This document shows positions 1 to 6,276 of a stretch of 7,597 nt of DNA, piece by piece. Every line of letters starts with the position of its first letter. Within the stretch, counting starts at the first letter, position 1. The translations under genes and the position numbers were made by a program. Below the pieces are notes generated by a model. That model did no database searches. It had not been told where the DNA came from and worked only from the letters and a program-made list of their open reading frames with translations. The stretch is from Dehalococcoidia bacterium. Lineage in GTDB: Bacteria; Chloroflexota; Dehalococcoidia; GIF9; AB-539-J10. Where the stretch lies: the NCBI GenBank assembly GCA_003562555.1, contig PWUO01000173.1:1-7597 (forward strand), given 5' to 3'.

Positions 1-1119
1 CATGCGCATGATCGCGGACGTGCCGCCTCCCATCTCCAGCACCTTGGTGTCTCGCAGGAATCGCTCCACCGGGTAGTCGGTGGTGTAACCCGGTCCGCAG
101 AGCACGTTCATCGCCATGTTGCATACCCAGGTGCATTCCTCTGTCGCGAACAGCTTGGCGATGGCCGCTTCCTTGCCCGCCGGAAGCCCCTGGTCCTTAA
201 GCCATGCAGCGTGGAACAGGAGATTCCGTGCGATCTCCACTCGAGAGGACATGTTCGCGATGTGGAATTGGATCGCCTGATTCTTCAGGATGGGGCGGCC
301 GAACTGCACGCGCTCCTTAGCGTAGGCGATTGCCTGTTCCATGGCGGCCTGCATCAGGCCAAGTCCCTGGGTACCGATTCCGATTCGGGCGATCTCCAGG
401 GCTGACAGCGCCAGTGGCATTCCGCCACCAACGGAGCCGAGCACCGCCTCATCTCCAACGCGACAATCCTCAAGGAAGTACTCGGTCGTTGGCGTTGCCG
501 TGGCGCCCATCTTGACCTCAACCTTGCCCATCTTGACGCCCGGGTTGTCGTTCTCGACTACGAATGCGGTGAACTCCGGTCTCTGTGCGTCAGCGGGACT
601 CGTCTTGGCGACCAGGACATGGGTGTCGGCAAAGATGGCATTGGTGATGTAGTGCTTCGTGCCGTTGATAACCCACTTGTCGCCATCCTTGACCGCCGTG
701 GTCTTTATAGCCGCAACATCGGATCCGGCCTCAGGCTCGGTTGTCGCGAACGACACTATCGAGCCGTTGCAGGCTGGGATGAGATACTTCTTCTTCTGCT
801 CATCGGTCCCGCCGAGGCGTATCGCATCCATGCCCAGACGCTGTGTGTTGAAGGAGAACGCCGTCGACAGACAGCCCTTGGCGATCTCCTCAAGAGCCAC
901 GTAGTGTCCCACGAGATCAAGGCCTTCACCGCCGTACTCCGTCGGGACGTGGATGCCGATCAGGTTGAGCTCAGCGAGGCGCCTCAGGTTCTTGAGAATC
1001 ATGTTGTAATCGTGATTCCTGTCTGCCTCTTCCGCGGTCTTCTTGAACTCCTCCGCGGCGCCGCGTGCGACCTCTCGGATCGCTTCATGTTCCTCGGTGA
1101 AATAGGGGAACTTGCCCAT
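1..1119 (-). CDS. Acyl-CoA dehydrogenase, C-terminus cut by the window edge
   Basis: FAD-dependent acyl-CoA dehydrogenase, expected to make an alpha,beta double bond in a CoA thioester and pass electrons to ETF in the cytoplasm. The 373 visible codons cover nearly the whole family length of about 380. The FAD/substrate signature reads FATTEPEAGSD (near 720-755), the helix-G region reads LEIARIGIGTQGLG (near 358-396), the FAD-binding segment reads ERVQFGRPI, and the end reads GPGYTTDYPVERFLRDTKV then GGGTSAIMR. The ATG at 1119 is chosen because AAGGAGGT lies 8 bases upstream (1128-1135). The usual catalytic Glu in IYEGT-type motifs is replaced by Gly365 (codon 25-27), and the alternative site used by isovaleryl- and long-chain enzymes, just before the helix-G Arg, is Ala244. 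Glu242 is the nearest acidic residue. The family is sure; the substrate is unknown. It follows the HpaB-family gene after 152 bases on the same strand and is probably cotranscribed. Confidence 0.93.
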   Translation of the reverse strand, partial: MGKFPYFTEEHEAIREVARGAAEEFKKTAEEADRNHDYNMILKNLRRLAELNLIGIHVPTEYGGEGLDLVGHYVALEEIAKGCLSTAFSFNTQRLGMDAIRLGGTDEQKKKYLIPACNGSIVSFATTEPEAGSDVAAIKTTAVKDGDKWVINGTKHYITNAIFADTHVLVAKTSPADAQRPEFTAFVVENDNPGVKMGKVEVKMGATATPTTEYFLEDCRVGDEAVLGSVGGGMPLALSALEIARIGIGTQGLGLMQAAMEQAIAYAKERVQFGRPILKNQAIQFHIANMSSRVEIARNLLFHAAWLKDQGLPAGKEAAIAKLFATEECTWVCNMAMNVLCGPGYTTDYPVERFLRDTKVLEMGGGTSAIMRM

Positions 1120-1271
1120 GTCTTGCTACCTCCTTAGTTCCAAGCGTTGCGGTCTATGGTATCGAATCTTCGGCATTCATGCTGCCCGCGGGAGAAGACC
1201 CTTTCCACGGCATACCGGTTCCATTCCGCGAGCCGCGTGTCGGAGTTACCCGTGACCAGCCTTCGGCCGTG
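1120..1271 (-). other. Intergenic spacer between the two minus-strand CoA genes
   Basis: This 152-base gap contains the strong Shine-Dalgarno of the acyl-CoA dehydrogenase (1128-1135) and the 8-base palindrome CCCGCGGG near 1186. I see no hairpin followed by a T run, so no intrinsic terminator, and no convincing promoter on the minus strand. Readthrough from the upstream gene is the simplest view. No credible small gene is seen. Confidence 0.4.
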
Positions 1272-2735
1272 CTACTTCTTTGGCGCCGGTTCGGCGATCT
1301 CCTCCTCGAGTCCGATGAGGCGGCGCGCATAATCGACGGACTGGTCGAGACCCGCATTCATCCTCACGACAAGCTTGGCTCCCTCGGGAGACCCGCCGCC
1401 GTGCATGCAGCCGGGTACGCCCGCACCGAGCGTGAGCCACTCGATGAGTCGTGCGATCTTGGCACGGGATTCGGCGGAACTGGCGGCCTTGAGGTATTTC
1501 TGAACGAGGTGACCGTGCTTGGGATCGGTGAAGTCTGCGTATGACGGCAGGCATCCCGTCTCGCCGATGCCGCCGGCAATCTCCTGAGTCAGTCTCTTCG
1601 TCTCATACGGGAGCGTCGCAACGTGCACCTTGTTCACATTGGCCAGCAGCGGATTGGTCAGCCATGCGCCGGACGGATGCTTCTTCCCGAGGGCGGCCGC
1701 GGCTACTCCGACGGCAAAGGTCGTCTCGTTGTTGACGTACATCTGTGTCAGCTTCTCGTTGAATGCGCGAGTCGACAGTCCGTTGGCGCGCGCGATCAGT
1801 GCCGCCGCACCGGCCATGACATCACCCTGTCCCGCAACGCAGCCACCGATGGCGGAGCGATAGGGACTGATGAAGTTCATCAACACCGATCCCGTTGCCT
1901 GACACTCACCGCAGAGGAAGATTCGCTCGTTGGGAACGAATACATCTTCGAAAAAGAGGTATGCTTGCGTAATTCCCCCGATCTTCACAGGAACGTCGAA
2001 ACCATCCTCAGCTTCACGCGTATCGCTCGGGTGGCGCGCCTCGATGATAGTGAGACCCTCGACGTCCTTCGGAATCACGAAGGAAACGGCGAAATCCTTG
2101 TCCGATTCCTTGTAGTTCGAGCCCGGAAGTACAAATATCTCCTGTGCCGCGGCAGTGCCGCAGATCATGACCTTGGCTCCCCGCACGACGATGCCATTGT
2201 CCCGTACATCGACGATATGAACGTTCATATCCGGGTCTTCCTGCTGTGACGGAGTGAGCGCACGGTTGCCCTTGGCGTCTGTAAGCGCGCCGGAAACCGT
2301 GATGTCGTTGTCCTGGGCGTAACGGAGCCAGTCCTTGAGTCGTTCGTGATACTTCGTTCCCAGCGCCTGGTCGAGATCCCACGTGGTGGGCCACATGGTG
2401 TTAAGGGCCGCGTGGCCAGCACAACGGCCGCCGGTGCAGGTTCCAGTCAGATGATATGCCTCCCGCTTCATCCTGCAGTTCGCAATCATGTCGTCGGCAG
2501 ATTGCAGCACTCCAAGGTAGCGGGATATCTGGTCACCTGTGAGGTGCGACGTAGTTGCAAATGTGTCTGCGGTCTTGGGGTCAAGTGCCGCTGCGTAGAT
2601 CTGTGCGTGTCCTTCAACCGTACCCTTGGTGTGGGGATTCGTCGTCACGTCCTCGATAAGCTGCCCGAACTTGAACATGTTCGGTCGGAGCTTCCTGAGG
2701 GCTTCATTGTATTGCTCTGGGGTCTTCAGCGCCAT
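1272..2735 (-). CDS. HpaB / 4-hydroxybutyryl-CoA dehydratase family flavoprotein, divergent active site
   Basis: A 487-residue cytoplasmic protein, alignable end to end with clostridial 4-hydroxybutyryl-CoA dehydratase AbfD (490 residues; FAD plus [4Fe-4S]). Shared blocks include GIVVRGAK (181-188), DVFVPNERIFLC (264-275), IGGC...GQGD (296-305), LLANVNK, AGG and MHGGGSP (444-450). The three AbfD cluster cysteines have counterparts C100, C105 and C299, but the first pair is C-x4-C rather than C-x3-C. Against AbfD numbering as I recall it, His292 is Tyr292, Tyr296 is Ile296, Lys300 is Val300, Glu257 is Gln257, Glu455 is Gly442, Thr190 is Cys192 and Gln101 has no match. Classical dehydratase or vinylacetyl-CoA isomerase activity is therefore doubtful. 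The start at 2735 is chosen for AAGGAGG just upstream (2740-2746) and because the N-terminus then matches AbfD; the frame stays open further but would run up to the tRNA gene. The neighbouring acyl-CoA dehydrogenase suggests a CoA-ester pathway; substrate unknown. Confidence 0.85.
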   Translation of the reverse strand: MALKTPEQYNEALRKLRPNMFKFGQLIEDVTTNPHTKGTVEGHAQIYAAALDPKTADTFATTSHLTGDQISRYLGVLQSADDMIANCRMKREAYHLTGTCTGGRCAGHAALNTMWPTTWDLDQALGTKYHERLKDWLRYAQDNDITVSGALTDAKGNRALTPSQQEDPDMNVHIVDVRDNGIVVRGAKVMICGTAAAQEIFVLPGSNYKESDKDFAVSFVIPKDVEGLTIIEARHPSDTREAEDGFDVPVKIGGITQAYLFFEDVFVPNERIFLCGECQATGSVLMNFISPYRSAIGGCVAGQGDVMAGAAALIARANGLSTRAFNEKLTQMYVNNETTFAVGVAAAALGKKHPSGAWLTNPLLANVNKVHVATLPYETKRLTQEIAGGIGETGCLPSYADFTDPKHGHLVQKYLKAASSAESRAKIARLIEWLTLGAGVPGCMHGGGSPEGAKLVVRMNAGLDQSVDYARRLIGLEEEIAEPAPKK

Positions 2736-2772
2736 GTCGCCTCCTTCATTATGTAAGGGCAGACTGATGGGC

Positions 2773-2801
2773 ATTTTACCATAGGCCGGGATGGCGACCA
2801 A
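2773..2801 (-). promoter_or_regulatory. Candidate sigma70-type promoter for the HpaB-family gene
   Basis: On the minus strand TTGGTC (2796-2801) and TAAAAT (2773-2778) are separated by 17 bases, matching the -35/-10 layout. Transcription would begin near 2766, giving a leader of about 30 bases that contains the AAGGAGG ribosome site. It lies downstream of tRNA-Pro, so the gene might alternatively or additionally be read through from the tRNA promoter. Confidence 0.4.
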
Positions 2802-2843
2802 CGCGAATAGAAAGGCCGTTACGAACGAAGGAAGAAGAAGCAC

Positions 2844-2917
2844 TCGGGGCGAGAGGACTCGAACCTCCGGCCTCAGCGTCCCGAACGCTGCGCGCTACCA
2901 GACTGCGCTACGCCCCG
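2844..2917 (-). tRNA. tRNA-Pro (anticodon CGG)
   Basis: The 74-base cloverleaf can be read directly on the minus strand. The acceptor stem CGGGGCG (2911-2917) pairs perfectly with CGCCCCG (2845-2851), followed by discriminator A73 at 2844. The D arm reads GCGC-AGTCTGGTA-GCGC. The anticodon arm is CAGCG-TTCGGGA-CGCTG, with CGG at loop positions 34-36, which reads CCG proline codons. The T arm contains GGAGG-TTCGAGT-CCTCT with the standard GTTCGA-type loop. CCA is not encoded: the bases after A73 are GTGC, so the tail must be added by nucleotidyltransferase. A pyrimidine-rich stretch follows but no separate terminator hairpin is seen. Confidence 0.97.
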
Positions 2918-2929
2918 TTTGCCCATGCC

Positions 2930-2958
2930 ATTATAAAGTGCTTCAATACGCACTGCAA
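2930..2958 (-). promoter_or_regulatory. Promoter of tRNA-Pro
   Basis: On the minus strand TTGCAG (2953-2958) and a perfect TATAAT (2930-2935) are separated by 17 bases. A start about 7 bases downstream leaves a tRNA leader of only about 5 bases, as expected for a stable-RNA promoter. The -35 box ends two bases before the start codon of the divergent gene at 2961, so polymerase bound here would cover the upstream region of that gene. Confidence 0.75.
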
Positions 2959-2960
2959 AC

Positions 2961-4145
2961 ATGAAGTATCTTGTGCTCATTATGGACGGCGCCGCAGGCT
3001 GGCCGCTCACGTCGCATGAAGGCAGGACCAGCCTCGAACTCGCGAATACGCCACACCTTGATGCCCTCGCGCGTGAGGGCTCGGTCGGCGTTGTTCGTAC
3101 CGTCCCCGAAGGCATGGAACCAAGCAGTGCCTGTGCCTGCATGTCACTGCTCGGATATGATCCCCGGGTGTTCTTCATGGGACGGGGATCCATCGAGGCG
3201 CGAAGTATCGGGATTCCCGTTGATGACGGAGAAGTGGTCTTCAGGTGCAACCTCGTGAGCGTTCGCGACGGCCGGATGGACAGTTACAGTTCAGGCTACA
3301 TCAGCAATGAGGAAGCGCGCGAACTTGTGATCACGCTGGACGACGTGCTTGGCAACCGCGAGGTGTCGTTCTATCCCGGCATCAGCTACCGACACATATG
3401 TAAGCTGCGGGGACACGAGGAGACGCTCGAGGCCACGTGCACTCCTGCGCATGACATCCCGGGTGGCGTGATCGCGGAACACCTGCCCCGCGGAGGTGGA
3501 AGCGAGCTGCTACGTGACCTGATGCACCGTTCGGTCGCCGTACTCCAGGATCACCCGGTCAATGTGCGTCGGGTGGCACGGGGGGAGCCTGCTGCGAACA
3601 TGATATGGCTCTTCTGGGGTAGCGGACAGATTCCGCCCCTGCCTTCCTTCCGGGAGACATTCGGCCTGGGTGCGGCTATCACCTCGGGCGTTGACCTGCT
3701 GCTTGGCCTGGGCAAGATGCTCGATATGCAGATACTCGAGATACCCGGAGTTACGGGCGATCTCGAGAACGATTATCGGGCACAGATTCGCGGAGCGGTT
3801 CAGTCCCTTGAGACGAATGATCTCGTGGTGGTCCATGTCGAGGCGCCGGATGAAGCTGGCCATGATGGTTCGGTGGCTGATAAGGTACGGGCCATTGAGC
3901 GGATTGATGCGAACATGGTTGCCGTCGCGCGGTCGCTTGCCCGTGATGCTGTTCGCGTGCTCGTCGCGCCGGACCACCCAACACCAATACTCGTGCAGAC
4001 GCACGTCGCCGATCCTGTGCCCTTTCTTATGTGGGGCGCAGGCATAGCAGCTAATGGCGCAGGACGATTCACCGAGGCGGAGGCTGCCGGTACCGGCCTT
4101 GTGGTCGAGGACGGACACCGCCTCATGGCGGACTTAACCGCCTGA
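2961..4145 (+). CDS. ApgM-family protein: homoserine kinase analogue or phosphoglycerate mutase
   Basis: A 394-residue cytoplasmic metalloenzyme of the alkaline phosphatase superfamily, ApgM branch (COG3635). Visible motifs are the metal Asp in LIMDGAAGWP (D9), the presumed phosphoryl-accepting Ser in EPSSACACMSLLGYDP (S55/S56), GRGSIEARSIGIP (75-86), EAPDEAGHDG (D297, H301), APDHPTP (D338, H339) and H348. Archaeal mutases usually read PGSDVAN at the serine motif; here the Asp is Ala and the following Asn is Cys. Part of this bacterial branch has been proposed to act as homoserine kinase (TIGR02535-type annotation), and lysC 11 bases downstream supports that. 2,3-bisphosphoglycerate-independent phosphoglycerate mutase remains possible, because no other glycolytic or threonine gene is in view. 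The ATG at 2961 gives the exact family N-terminus (MKYxxLIxDG) but has no Shine-Dalgarno, unlike its neighbours. Confidence 0.88.
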   Translation: MKYLVLIMDGAAGWPLTSHEGRTSLELANTPHLDALAREGSVGVVRTVPEGMEPSSACACMSLLGYDPRVFFMGRGSIEARSIGIPVDDGEVVFRCNLVSVRDGRMDSYSSGYISNEEARELVITLDDVLGNREVSFYPGISYRHICKLRGHEETLEATCTPAHDIPGGVIAEHLPRGGGSELLRDLMHRSVAVLQDHPVNVRRVARGEPAANMIWLFWGSGQIPPLPSFRETFGLGAAITSGVDLLLGLGKMLDMQILEIPGVTGDLENDYRAQIRGAVQSLETNDLVVVHVEAPDEAGHDGSVADKVRAIERIDANMVAVARSLARDAVRVLVAPDHPTPILVQTHVADPVPFLMWGAGIAANGAGRFTEAEAAGTGLVVEDGHRLMADLTA

Positions 4146-4156
4146 AAGGTCGACAC

Positions 4157-5383
4157 ATGTCACTCATAGTACAGAAATATGGCGGAAGTTCCGTTGCTGA
4201 TGCCGACCGGATCAGAAACGTTGCGTCGCGCATCGCTCGTGGCCGCGAGGCCGGAAACGACATGGTCGTGGTGGTTTCGGCCATGGGTGATACCACCGAT
4301 GAGCTTATCTCCCTCGCACACCAGCTTGTGGAGCGGCCTGACGAACGTGAGATGGACGTCCTGCTGTCCACAGGCGAGATAGTCTCAAGCACGCTCCTGG
4401 CCATGACGCTGAAGTCGATGGGGCACAATGCGGTCAGCCTGTCGGGACTGCAGGCGGGTATTCACACCGATACCCAGTACAGTAAGGCCCGAATCACGGC
4501 GATTGAACCGCAGAGGATTCTGCAGGAATTGAATAAGGGCAATGCCGTGATAGTAGCCGGGTTCCAGGGGCTCAACTCCCAGATGGACACCACTACTCTT
4601 GGCAGAGGGGGATCCGACACAACGGCAGTGGCCCTTGCAATCGGACTTGCGGCACACGTGTGTGAGATCTACACGGATGTTGAGGGTGTGTACTCAGCCG
4701 ACCCCCGCATCGTGCCTGAGGCGGTCAAGATAGACAGAATTGGCTATGAGGAGATGCTGGAGCTTGCCACGTATGGCGCCAGCGTTATGGCGCCACGAGC
4801 GGTTGAGCTTGGTCAGGCCCATGGAATGCCCATTATGGTTGCGTCGAGCAACAGCGATAACGCGGGCACGCTCATCTGCAAGGAGGGTTCAATGGAACTG
4901 CGAAACAAGGTGAGCGGAATCGCTCACGACACGAACGTCGCGAAGATCATGGTAATCGGGGTTCCTGACAAACCTGGAATCGCCCGGGAGATATTCGAGC
5001 CGCTTGCGCGGGCCAACATAAGTGTGGATACGATCGTACAGAACGCCGGCCTCGATAACGTCACCGATATCACGTTCACCGTGGCGCGCACGGATGTGGT
5101 TAAGGCCCTGTCGATCGTCGAGCCGGTGGGCAGGGGAATTGGCGCCACCAGGGTTACCAGCGATGAGACGCTGAGCAAGGTAAGTATCGTCGGGACCGGA
5201 ATGCAGAACACCCCCGGCTATGCCGCGCGGATGTTCCGAGCGCTTGCCGATGAGGGTATCAATATCCACCTCATCACGACCTCGGAGATCCGAATTACGT
5301 GTATCATTCTGGAGGACAGGGTCAAGGACGCAGTGCGAGCCCTGCACAAGGCGTTTGAGGTAGAGTTTCGACAGGCCGAGTAA
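4157..5383 (+). CDS. lysC: Aspartate kinase (aspartokinase), alpha subunit
   Basis: Phosphorylates L-aspartate with ATP, the first step toward lysine, threonine, methionine and diaminopimelate. The length, 408 residues, equals my recollection of Bacillus subtilis aspartokinase II. The kinase domain (about 1-245) has KYGGSSV at 7-13 (usually KFGGTSV), SAMGDTTDEL (41-50), STGE (71-74), the nucleotide-binding GRGGSDTTAVAL (149-160) and YTDVEGVYSADPR (172-184). Two ACT domains follow: one near 257-330 (VIGVPDKPGIAREIF) and one near 338-405 (GTGMQNTPGYAARMF, then TTSEIRITCII), the lysine/threonine-sensing layout of feedback-regulated monofunctional enzymes. It starts 11 bases after the ApgM-like stop, with a modest AAAGG ribosome site (4145-4149) seven bases before the ATG. 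Cotranscription with both neighbours is likely. Confidence 0.97.
   Translation: MSLIVQKYGGSSVADADRIRNVASRIARGREAGNDMVVVVSAMGDTTDELISLAHQLVERPDEREMDVLLSTGEIVSSTLLAMTLKSMGHNAVSLSGLQAGIHTDTQYSKARITAIEPQRILQELNKGNAVIVAGFQGLNSQMDTTTLGRGGSDTTAVALAIGLAAHVCEIYTDVEGVYSADPRIVPEAVKIDRIGYEEMLELATYGASVMAPRAVELGQAHGMPIMVASSNSDNAGTLICKEGSMELRNKVSGIAHDTNVAKIMVIGVPDKPGIAREIFEPLARANISVDTIVQNAGLDNVTDITFTVARTDVVKALSIVEPVGRGIGATRVTSDETLSKVSIVGTGMQNTPGYAARMFRALADEGINIHLITTSEIRITCIILEDRVKDAVRALHKAFEVEFRQAE
4892..5383 (+). CDS. Internal in-frame start: aspartokinase beta (regulatory) subunit
   Basis: Codon 246 of lysC is an ATG preceded by a textbook Shine-Dalgarno, AAGGAGG at 4880-4886, with a 5-base spacer. Starting here gives a 163-residue product that begins MELRNKVSGIAHDTNVAKI and contains exactly the two ACT domains. 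Bacillus subtilis aspartokinase II and Corynebacterium aspartokinase are known to make such a beta subunit from an internal start, forming alpha2beta2 enzymes in which the beta chain contributes allosteric effector sites. The internal site is a better match to the anti-Shine-Dalgarno than the gene's own start, so substantial beta synthesis is expected. Inferred from sequence only. Confidence 0.7.
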   Translation: MELRNKVSGIAHDTNVAKIMVIGVPDKPGIAREIFEPLARANISVDTIVQNAGLDNVTDITFTVARTDVVKALSIVEPVGRGIGATRVTSDETLSKVSIVGTGMQNTPGYAARMFRALADEGINIHLITTSEIRITCIILEDRVKDAVRALHKAFEVEFRQAE

Positions 5384-5421
5384 GGGCGCAGCCTGAGACA
5401 ACGCACAGGAGCCGAGAGAAC

Positions 5422-6276
5422 GTGTCATTGCAGCAGGAAGAAGAACGGACGCGGTTGAGCCGCAAAATCTCCCAGGATGCCATTGCGCTTGCAGTGGACG
5501 GCCGCTGGGAGGAAGCGGTGGCTGCAAACAGGGCCATCCTCGAGCGATTTCCCGATGATGTGGCCGCGTGTAATCGTCTTGGGCGTGCGCTGATCGAACT
5601 CGGTAACTTCTCCGAGGCTGAAGAAGCGTACCGCAAGACGCTCGAGATCGACCCGGGCAACAGTATCGCGTCCAAGAACCTGGAGCGTCTCAAGGTGTGG
5701 AGCGGGGTCGCGCAACTCGAGTCCGAAAGAGCTCGTTCACTTGGCAGGGAGTTCTTCGCCTCAACGGTCGGCAAGACAGGAGTCGTGGCGCTGACCAACG
5801 TCGCGGCGATGGATCGTATCGTTGAGATTGGCATCGGTGCAGCCGTCACGTTGCGTCGAAGAGGCCAGCAGGTACTGGTTGATGATGGCGAGGGCACCGT
5901 TCTTGGTGAACTTGAGCCGAAATACGGCATTCGCCTGTCCAGGCTGATGCAGGGAGGGAACCGCTACAGCGCGACGATCCTGTCTACGGAGGAAGGAGGG
6001 CCGCAGTTGCTGGTGAGAGAGGACTATCAGCACCCCACGATGGTGGGACAGTCCTCGTTTCCTCCGACGCAGGCGGACCGGTTATATGGCCATTCCGGCA
6101 GGGCCTCTCCGATCGAGACGCCGCCGATTGTCGATGAGGGTCGGAAGTCGGCAGCCCTGCGGGGGCTGGGGAACGGTGATTCTGAGGAGCCGTTTGCGGA
6201 CGATGAGGACAGAGGTTATCTGGAAGGATTCACGCTGGTGGAAGAGCCACGCGCTGGAGAGGGGAGTCTCGAGTGA
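5422..6276 (+). CDS. Two-TPR protein with an unrecognised beta-rich domain
   Basis: A 284-residue cytoplasmic protein with no signal peptide or membrane segment. Residues about 17-84 form two TPR units; the second, ACNRLGRALIELGNFSEAEE (49-68) followed by AYRKTLEIDPGN, is canonical. A linker helix (about 98-112) leads to a basic, probably beta-rich domain at about 113-205 with VTLRRRGQQVLVDDGEGTVL (142-161), LEPKYGIRLSRLMQGGNRYS (164-183) and VREDYQHP (198-205). I do not recognise this domain. The tail (206-284) is low-complexity and acidic (SEEPFADDEDRG) and ends in GYLEGFTLVEE. The GTG start is 10 bases after AGGAG (5407-5411); no upstream ATG fits. The stop overlaps the gyrA start by 4 bases, implying translational coupling with gyrase. 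A scaffold or nucleic-acid-binding role is conceivable but unproven. Confidence 0.85.
   Translation: MSLQQEEERTRLSRKISQDAIALAVDGRWEEAVAANRAILERFPDDVAACNRLGRALIELGNFSEAEEAYRKTLEIDPGNSIASKNLERLKVWSGVAQLESERARSLGREFFASTVGKTGVVALTNVAAMDRIVEIGIGAAVTLRRRGQQVLVDDGEGTVLGELEPKYGIRLSRLMQGGNRYSATILSTEEGGPQLLVREDYQHPTMVGQSSFPPTQADRLYGHSGRASPIETPPIVDEGRKSAALRGLGNGDSEEPFADDEDRGYLEGFTLVEEPRAGEGSLE

Noticed and set aside
619..1137. 172-residue plus-strand open frame opposite the acyl-CoA dehydrogenase
   Set aside because: The minus strand encodes conserved acyl-CoA dehydrogenase motifs over the same bases; the plus frame has no family features.
1623..2249. 208-residue plus-strand open frame opposite the HpaB-family gene
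   Set aside because: Shadow frame over conserved blocks of the minus-strand protein.
2736..2843. N-terminal extension of the HpaB-family gene to 2843, which looks like a signal peptide (MLLLPSFVTAFLFALVAIPAYG)
   Set aside because: The extension abuts the tRNA 3' end, has no AbfD counterpart, lies across a better candidate promoter, and the ATG at 2735 has a strong Shine-Dalgarno. The hydrophobic stretch is a chance translation of intergenic DNA.
3510..4118. 202-residue minus-strand open frame opposite the ApgM-like gene
   Set aside because: Antisense shadow of a well-conserved gene, with no ribosome site or recognisable domain.
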